DNA of 58,382 nt from CAYLKS01 sp964384205 [NCBI: uncultured bacterium] (lineage in GTDB: Bacteria; JAGOEH01): assembly GCA_964384205.1 (NCBI GenBank), contig CAYLKS010000003.1:41117-99498 (forward strand), in the 5' to 3' direction. Below are positions 53,087 through 58,382 of this stretch, piece after piece. The notes beneath the pieces are model-generated. The model was not told the origin of the DNA, searched no databases, and was given only the letters and a program-made list of their open reading frames with translations. Numbering within the stretch: the first letter of the stretch is position 1; each line of letters opens with the position of its first letter. A program made the translations under genes and the position numbers.

Positions 53087-55556
53087 AATAATTATCTATT
53101 TTTTGATTTTAATAAATATTTCTATTGCAAATGAGGTTGTAATTAAAAAAGACACATTAAAATATAAAGCATCTGGATATTTAAATTATACCATAAAACC
53201 GGTAAAAATAATAGAACTATATAAAAATGCTCAAATTGATTATAAAAACATGAGGCTTAAAGCAGGATATATAAAAATAAATGTTGACAGCCAGACGATT
53301 TTTGCCACATATACAATAAATGAGCAAGGAGATACAATAGATTATCCAGTTCTTAAACAAGAGAATGATACAATATATGGGGATACTATTCTTTATAATC
53401 TCAAAAAAGAAAAAGGTATTATAAAATATGGAAGATCAAAAATAGAAAATGCCTTTTATTCCAGTGAGACTATAAAATCATTTGAAAGAAAAGATATTTT
53501 TTTAACATCATCAAGATATACAACATGTGATCTCATTCCACAAAAACAACATTACTATTTTTATATCAAAGATTTAAAAGTTATTCCTAAGGATAAAGCT
53601 ATTGCAAGACATATTATGATGGTAATAAATAGAGTGCCTGTCTTTTATTTGCCTTTTAATACAGGGCTACCATTTCAAGAAAAAGATAAATATTTTTATA
53701 TAAAAAAACTCCCTGTCTTTTACTTCCCTGCTTTTGTTTATCCAATAAGAACAGATAGACATTCTGGATTGCTGATGCCCAAAATTGGAAAAGAACGACT
53801 ATTAGGAAAAGATTACTATGTAATCAAAGAAACCGGATTTTACTGGGCAATAAATGATTACCTTGATAATTTAACAAAATTAAGCTTTTATAGCACTTCC
53901 AATATTGCCCTCACCAATATATTTCGATATAAACTCAGATATAAATTAAATGGTGCAATTGATGCTGGATATTGGTACAGAAAAAATTCCAGAGAATGGA
54001 AATTAAAAATAAAACACAGCCAAATAATAGACCAAACAAGCAATCTATCAATCAATACCAATTTCATTAGTAGTGATATATATAACCAATTATTAACAGA
54101 TGATTTACAATCTCGATTGGAAAGGGTGCTTCAATCAAATCTTTTATATAATAAACGTTTCTCTTTGGGAAATTTTAGCCTTAATCTCAACAGAACAGAA
54201 AATCTTGACAAAAAAACTATAACACAAAAACTCCCTTCCTTATCATTTTATCTAAAAAGAATGAATTTCAAAGGATTTTATTTTTCATATAATTTTAAAT
54301 CATTATACTATATGAAATCCAAAGATTCAACCGAACTTGATTCAACTCATTATAAAGAAAAACGTTATGGAGCTATTAACAATTTTTCAATCACAAAATC
54401 TAATAAAATTAAATCATATGTCAATATAAACCAAAGTATAAATGTTTCTGAAGTATGGTTTGACAAAGCCGCAATTATTGATACTATTTCTCACATCAAT
54501 TATATTCCAGATTACCCACTACTCATAGAACAACCTGATACTACTTATTCCTATGATACTTCTTATGTTCACAATGTTATTAAACATAAATTTAATTATA
54601 ATTTAACTTTGTCAAATACACTATATGGAGTTTTTGCTCCTCATCTATTTGGAATCAAAACATTAAGGCATAAATTAGATCCTTCGGTAACATTTTCTTA
54701 TTCTCCAAAAGATAGTGATACCCGAACTTTTCAAAATTTCCAGGGAATTTCTTATTACGCAACGAAAAAAGATCAAATGAGAATAAATTTTAGCCTAAAT
54801 CATTTTTTCCAGGCAAAAATAAATCATAAAGATGAGGAGAAAAAAGTTGATCTATTTACTATTAATCAAAATATATCTTATGACAAAAATAGCACAAATA
54901 AAAAATGGTCTAACTTTACTACAACCTTCCGTGCCAACCCTATTAAAGGTCTTAATATCAATACTTATATCACTCATGACATATATGATAAAATCAATCA
55001 AAAACCTTTCAAAAATCTACCCCAGTTGCAAGAATTTAGGTTCTCTACAGACTATAGTTTAAATTTAAAATTTAATACAATAAATATAGGTGGTATTTTT
55101 CTTCCTATACCTTTATTCAAATTCTCAGAAAAGACTTCTCAAAATACAAAAAACAACCAAGAAGAAAAAAATAAAGAAGAAGAAATTGAAGCCAAAAACA
55201 ACATTTTTCAATCAGATTGGAAAGGGAGATATAAACCATTATTTAAAGTAAATATGAGAACTTATTTTGAATACAAAAAACAACTACAAAGCATATATAC
55301 TAAAAATTTAATAACTTCCTGGGCTAATATCAATTTTACATGGAATATATCTCCAAGATGGAGTATGGCAGGAAATTTAAGAGTTGATCTCAATAAATTT
55401 AAAATAATAGATCAGGAGTACAAAATTTATAATGATCTCCATTGCTGGCAATTTATGGTCAGAATAATATCATCAAAATATAGAAGAGGATATTATTTAT
55501 TACTAAATATTCGTGATTTACAGGATATTAAAATCGAACAATTCAGGAGTTTCTAA
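53076..55556 (+). CDS. LptD-like outer-membrane LPS assembly protein
   Basis: An 826-residue outer-membrane protein of the LptD/OstA type, which inserts LPS into the outer leaflet. Signal peptide MNKIIIYFLILINISIA is best read from the ATG pair at 53076/53079, inside the end of the previous gene. The N-terminal beta-taco part has the AQIDYKNMRLKAGYIKI and GDTILYNLKKEKGII pattern with IYYSSET-like turns, then TTCDLIPQKQHYYFYIKDLKV. The plug/barrel begins VPVFYLPF with RTDRHSGLLMPKIG. A highly charged loop (about 700-720) sits late in the barrel. No LptE is certain here, though two lipoproteins are nearby. The symbol is left blank because FCB genomes often have several LptD-like proteins. Confidence 0.8.
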   Translation: MMNKIIIYFLILINISIANEVVIKKDTLKYKASGYLNYTIKPVKIIELYKNAQIDYKNMRLKAGYIKINVDSQTIFATYTINEQGDTIDYPVLKQENDTIYGDTILYNLKKEKGIIKYGRSKIENAFYSSETIKSFERKDIFLTSSRYTTCDLIPQKQHYYFYIKDLKVIPKDKAIARHIMMVINRVPVFYLPFNTGLPFQEKDKYFYIKKLPVFYFPAFVYPIRTDRHSGLLMPKIGKERLLGKDYYVIKETGFYWAINDYLDNLTKLSFYSTSNIALTNIFRYKLRYKLNGAIDAGYWYRKNSREWKLKIKHSQIIDQTSNLSINTNFISSDIYNQLLTDDLQSRLERVLQSNLLYNKRFSLGNFSLNLNRTENLDKKTITQKLPSLSFYLKRMNFKGFYFSYNFKSLYYMKSKDSTELDSTHYKEKRYGAINNFSITKSNKIKSYVNINQSINVSEVWFDKAAIIDTISHINYIPDYPLLIEQPDTTYSYDTSYVHNVIKHKFNYNLTLSNTLYGVFAPHLFGIKTLRHKLDPSVTFSYSPKDSDTRTFQNFQGISYYATKKDQMRINFSLNHFFQAKINHKDEEKKVDLFTINQNISYDKNSTNKKWSNFTTTFRANPIKGLNINTYITHDIYDKINQKPFKNLPQLQEFRFSTDYSLNLKFNTINIGGIFLPIPLFKFSEKTSQNTKNNQEEKNKEEEIEAKNNIFQSDWKGRYKPLFKVNMRTYFEYKKQLQSIYTKNLITSWANINFTWNISPRWSMAGNLRVDLNKFKIIDQEYKIYNDLHCWQFMVRIISSKYRRGYYLLLNIRDLQDIKIEQFRSF

Positions 55557-56251
55557 TGAAAAATATACTTTTAATATTAATCATTTTTATATTCTTTAAC
55601 TGCTCACTTTTTATACCTAAAAAAATAAAAGAATACAAAAATCCTTATCTACTGTTAGAAGAATACAAAAAAATAATGCAGTATTCAATAAATGTTGACA
55701 ATATTATAAGCACATTTTATAACGACACTTACTATAAGGGAAAAATTCTCTCAGAAATCTCTCCCAAAATCAATAAAACAATTCTTACAGCAAGTTTTGG
55801 TATAAAAATATTAGAATTTCAAGCTGACTCCTCATCAATAAAATTAACTACAAATATGCCGTCTCGACAAACCAAAAAATATAATTTTAAAAACAATATC
55901 TATGGGATTAAATTAAATAAAAATATTATAGATTGTATCTTGCTTAATATTCCATTGATATTAGAAAATGACATCTTAAAACAAGCAAAAATAAAAAATA
56001 ATACATTAAATGTAATTTATACAGATTACAATATAAATTATTATTTCGATAAAAAAAATACCAAAATAGACTCAATAATTATATCAAATCAGAAAAAAAA
56101 TATTAATGTGAAATTAGTATATTCTCAATATTCAATCTGGGAAAATTTATATTTACCGACTAAAACTCTAATATATACCAAAATAAGAAATAAAAGAAAT
56201 AAGATCATCCTAAATTTAATAAAAAGAACCAAAAAAAGCCTTGACAGGTGA
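55556..56251 (+). CDS. Lipoprotein, possibly LolB/DUF4292-like
   Basis: A 231-residue lipoprotein (lipobox IFFNC, Cys16). The mature part has repeated antiparallel strands (YYKGKILSEISPKINKTILTASFGIKILEFQADSSSIKLT in pattern) with a late basic tail, suggesting a half-barrel lipid-binding fold like LolB or the DUF4292 family, but the match is only structural impression. It overlaps the end of the LptD-like gene by one base, and its end runs into the lexA promoter. Confidence 0.5.
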   Translation: MKNILLILIIFIFFNCSLFIPKKIKEYKNPYLLLEEYKKIMQYSINVDNIISTFYNDTYYKGKILSEISPKINKTILTASFGIKILEFQADSSSIKLTTNMPSRQTKKYNFKNNIYGIKLNKNIIDCILLNIPLILENDILKQAKIKNNTLNVIYTDYNINYYFDKKNTKIDSIIISNQKKNINVKLVYSQYSIWENLYLPTKTLIYTKIRNKRNKIILNLIKRTKKSLDR

Positions 56252-56269
56252 ACAAATGTTCACTATACT
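56241..56269 (+). promoter_or_regulatory. Promoter of lexA
   Basis: Consensus TTGACA (56241-56246) and TATACT (56264-56269) with a 17-base spacer. The start point is expected at about 56275-56277, at the lexA ATG itself. The -35 lies inside the end of the preceding lipoprotein gene. Confidence 0.85.
56248..56263 (+). promoter_or_regulatory. LexA operator (SOS box) in the lexA promoter
   Basis: GTGAACAAATGTTCAC: arms GTGAAC and GTTCAC around AAAT, the Gram-positive/FCB-style GAAC-N4-GTTC SOS box. It fills the -35/-10 spacer, so bound LexA would exclude RNA polymerase and repress its own gene. Confidence 0.88.
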
Positions 56270-56276
56270 AACAAGT

Positions 56277-56888
56277 ATGGAAAATTTAACAACACGGCAA
56301 AAAGAAGTATTAAATCTTTTATATGGATTTATTGACGAAAAAGGTTATCAACCAAGTATAAGAGAAATAGCAAATGAACTTAATGTAAAATCTACGAATA
56401 GTATATGGAAAATTTTATTAGCATTGGAAAAAAAAGGTTATATAGAAAAAATAGATAAAAAAAATAGAAGCATCAAATTATTAGTTAAAAAAAAAGAAAA
56501 AGGAATTCCTATAATTGGTAAAGTAGCAGCAGGTTCTCCTATATTATCAGATGAAAACATTATAGGTTATCTTAATCCTGCAGCAGAATATAAAGAAAAA
56601 GATATTTTTGCCCTGCAAGTTCAGGGTGATAGCATGGTAGAAGCTGGTATATTAGACGATGATTATGTTATTGTAAAAAAAACAAATAAAATTTCTAATA
56701 AAGAAATCGGGGTTTTTTATTATTTTGGAGAATTTACAGTAAAAAAATTTAAAAAAGACAAAAATAAAATAATACTTCTTCCGGAAAATCATAAATACCA
56801 GCCTATTGAAATTGAAAATCTCGAAAATTTTTATGTAGTAGGACGTGTGATTGGAATTTACAGAAAAATTCAGGAGATATCAGAGTGA
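56277..56888 (+). CDS. lexA: SOS-response repressor LexA
   Basis: Represses DNA-damage genes and cleaves itself when bound to RecA filaments. The start at 56277 is chosen because anything earlier lies in the promoter, and MENLTTRQKEVLNLLYGF is the typical N-terminus. The winged helix spans residues 1-65 (YQPSIREIANELNVKSTNSI). The cleavage bond is A85-G86 in GKVAAGSP, the catalytic Ser is S119 in GDSM, and the Lys is K156 in TVKKF, the same numbers as in E. coli, which supports this start. No ribosome site precedes the ATG, and the predicted transcript begins at it, so the mRNA looks leaderless. 203 residues. Confidence 0.96.
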   Translation: MENLTTRQKEVLNLLYGFIDEKGYQPSIREIANELNVKSTNSIWKILLALEKKGYIEKIDKKNRSIKLLVKKKEKGIPIIGKVAAGSPILSDENIIGYLNPAAEYKEKDIFALQVQGDSMVEAGILDDDYVIVKKTNKISNKEIGVFYYFGEFTVKKFKKDKNKIILLPENHKYQPIEIENLENFYVVGRVIGIYRKIQEISE

Positions 56889-56994
56889 ACAATTCTATAA
56901 ATAAAAAGACAACATTAACTTTAAAAATGTTAAAAAATCAAAACTCCTATACATCCAATTCTATTATAAAGAATAAACACTGGAGGATAAAATA

Positions 56995-58382
56995 ATGTTT
57001 GATACTCTAAAAGAAGAATGTGGCGTATTCGGTATATTTAACCATCCAAATGCAGCTCACTATACATATATGGGACTTTATGCCCTACAACACCGAGGAC
57101 AGGAAAGTGCAGGTATTGCAACTACAGATGGAAAACAATTTTATTTATATAAGAATTTAGGATATGTTAATGATGTATTTAATGATGAAAGAATTATTGA
57201 TGATTTTTTAAAAGGTAAAATAGCTATTGGACATAATAGATACTCAACAACAGGAAGTAATAGATTAGAAAATATTCAACCTTTAGTTATAAATTTCAAA
57301 AAAGGACAACTTGCCATAGTTCACAATGGTAATATTACAAATAGTTATAAACTAAGAAAAGAAATGGAAGAAAAAGGATCGATATTCCAAACCACAATGG
57401 ATAGTGAGGTAATACTTCATTTAATTGCAAGATCCTCAAAAGAAACATTACCAGAAATGATAATAGATGCTTTAAAACAATTAAAAGGAGCATACTCTCT
57501 TATATTTATGACTGAAAAATGTATGATAGCTGCGAGAGACCCTTATGGTTTTAGACCTTTAAGTATTGGAAAATTAAATGATTCTGTTATAATCGCATCT
57601 GAATCATGTGCTTTTGATATTATCGGTGCTGACTTTATTAGAGATATTAAACCTGGTGAGATTTTAATCATAGAACATGATGAAATAAAATCTTCACAAC
57701 CATTCGAACCTAAAACACCAAAGCATTGTATATTTGAATATATATATTTTGCAAGGCCTGATAGTTTCGTTTTTGGCGAATATGTTGAAACTATAAGGCG
57801 AAGAATGGGACATGAGCTTGCAAAAGAGCATCCAGCAGATGTGGATTTTGTTATCTCTGTACCTGATTCAAGTAATGCTGCTGCTTTAGGATATGCAAGA
57901 GAATTGGGCATTCCTTATGAATTAGGATTAATAAGAAATCACTATGTGGGTAGAACATTTATTCACCCAAGCCAGGTAAAAAGAGATTTTGGGGTAAGAA
58001 TAAAATTTAATCCTTTACGACCTGTGCTAAAAAATAAAAAAGTAGCTGTAGTTGATGATTCTATTGTAAGAGGAACTACAAGTAAAAAAATTATAAGAAT
58101 GATACGCGATGCTGGTGCAAAAGAAGTACATTTTAGAATATCTTCTCCTCCAATAACTGATCCATGTTTCTATGGTGTGGATACTCCTGATAAAAGTAAA
58201 TTAATTGCAGCCACTTATTCTATAGAAGAAATCAGAAAATTTTTAGGTGCAGATTCATTAGGCTACCTGTCAATAGATGGTTTATTAAAATCTATTAACC
58301 ATATTGATAAAAATAAATTCTGTATTGCATGTTTTAATGGAAAATATCCAGAAGCAATTGATAAAAATTTTGAAAAAGAAAA
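56995..58382 (+). CDS. purF: Amidophosphoribosyltransferase, partial (3' end beyond window)
   Basis: First committed enzyme of purine synthesis, making phosphoribosylamine from PRPP and glutamine. The frame runs from the ATG at 56995 to the window end (462 codons), near full length. The catalytic Cys is residue 9 in EECGVFGIF, so an 8-residue propeptide must be removed. GHNRYSTTGS, HNGNITN and ARDPYGFRPL belong to the glutaminase domain, and AVVDDSIVRGTTSKK is the PRPP loop. Cysteines in PKHCIF, TDPCFYG and FCIACF match the [4Fe-4S] ligands of the B. subtilis-type enzyme. A TGGAGG ribosome site lies 7 bases before the start, and about 100 bases separate it from lexA. Confidence 0.97.
   Translation, partial: MFDTLKEECGVFGIFNHPNAAHYTYMGLYALQHRGQESAGIATTDGKQFYLYKNLGYVNDVFNDERIIDDFLKGKIAIGHNRYSTTGSNRLENIQPLVINFKKGQLAIVHNGNITNSYKLRKEMEEKGSIFQTTMDSEVILHLIARSSKETLPEMIIDALKQLKGAYSLIFMTEKCMIAARDPYGFRPLSIGKLNDSVIIASESCAFDIIGADFIRDIKPGEILIIEHDEIKSSQPFEPKTPKHCIFEYIYFARPDSFVFGEYVETIRRRMGHELAKEHPADVDFVISVPDSSNAAALGYARELGIPYELGLIRNHYVGRTFIHPSQVKRDFGVRIKFNPLRPVLKNKKVAVVDDSIVRGTTSKKIIRMIRDAGAKEVHFRISSPPITDPCFYGVDTPDKSKLIAATYSIEEIRKFLGADSLGYLSIDGLLKSINHIDKNKFCIACFNGKYPEAIDKNFEKE

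Noticed and set aside
56241-56276. Longer LexA starting at TTG 56241
   Set aside because: This stretch is the promoter and operator; starting there would misplace the canonical N-terminus and catalytic numbering.
56886-56994. Short ORF starting GTG between lexA and purF (about 36 codons)
   Set aside because: No ribosome site, low-complexity composition and it ends just at the purF ribosome site; treated as leader sequence.
1-58382. CRISPR arrays, tRNAs, insertion sequences and prophage
   Set aside because: Looked for direct repeats with spacers, cloverleaf-like segments with CCA ends, transposase motifs and integrase genes; none seen by eye.

Overview
The window is very AT-rich, compact bacterial DNA with standard-code genes, mostly packed into operons with overlapping or abutting ends. 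The gene content points to a Gram-negative (diderm) member of the FCB side of the tree. It has lipid A and LPS assembly genes (lpxK, an lptD-like gene), a secreted protein with a Por/T9SS-type C-terminal sorting domain, Bacteroidota-style Ig-like lipoproteins, a DGGGP-synthase-like UbiA enzyme and MotAB. The phylum cannot be fixed from sequence alone; Cloacimonadota/Delongbacteria-like lineages would fit. No tRNA, rRNA, CRISPR array, IS element or phage was seen.

Layout. 1-5.1 kb (minus): a six-gene operon from a promoter at about 5.06 kb ends in secD-secF and an intrinsic terminator, after which a partial lpxK runs off the left edge. 5.5-8.6 kb: a divergent pair, a radical-SAM sulfatase maturase carrying a SurA-like N-terminal domain and a Tat-exported Cys-type sulfatase. 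8.7-17.3 kb: a thioredoxin-like protein, a ClpP-fold membrane protease next to a rhomboid protease, a PilZ plus receiver-like protein, a SurA-like lipoprotein, a 1219-residue T9SS cargo with cohesin/dockerin-like modules, and an outer-membrane barrel. 17.4-28.9 kb: rpmB faces a shortened division/cell-wall (dcw) operon, mraZ-(STAS-like)-rsmH-ftsL-ftsI-murF-ftsW-ftsQ-ftsA-ftsZ-(radical SAM). This operon starts at a clear promoter with four 10-bp-spaced MraZ boxes and ends in a perfect palindrome shared with rpmB. 29-31.3 kb: an ECF sigma/anti-sigma pair flanked by two Spy-like periplasmic proteins. 31.3-40.8 kb: two UbiA prenyltransferases, a cyclophilin lipoprotein, hpt, NAD(P)HX repair, a NYN-domain protein, ppdK and a large membrane protein.

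At about 40.9 kb the coding strand switches to plus. 41.1-44.4 kb: pilin-like and weakly PilM-like proteins, then rsmD, coaD and a polysaccharide deacetylase. 44.5-50 kb: a FapA-like (DUF342) protein, motA, motB, a PilZ protein, a TPR protein and an Ig-like lipoprotein. 50-52.8 kb: a dctPQM TRAP transporter. 52.8-58.4 kb: a small membrane protein, an LptD-like barrel, a lipoprotein, lexA with an SOS box inside its promoter, and a partial purF.

The window is mostly housekeeping: protein export, envelope building, division, stress response and motility. The points most worth a second look are the SurA-like/sulfatase-maturase fusion beside its likely substrate, the apparently leaderless autoregulated lexA, the reduced dcw operon with an inserted STAS-like gene, three terminator hairpins whose U-tracts run straight into the next start codon, the small pilin/PilM-like module, and the T9SS cargo that combines cohesin- and dockerin-like parts.
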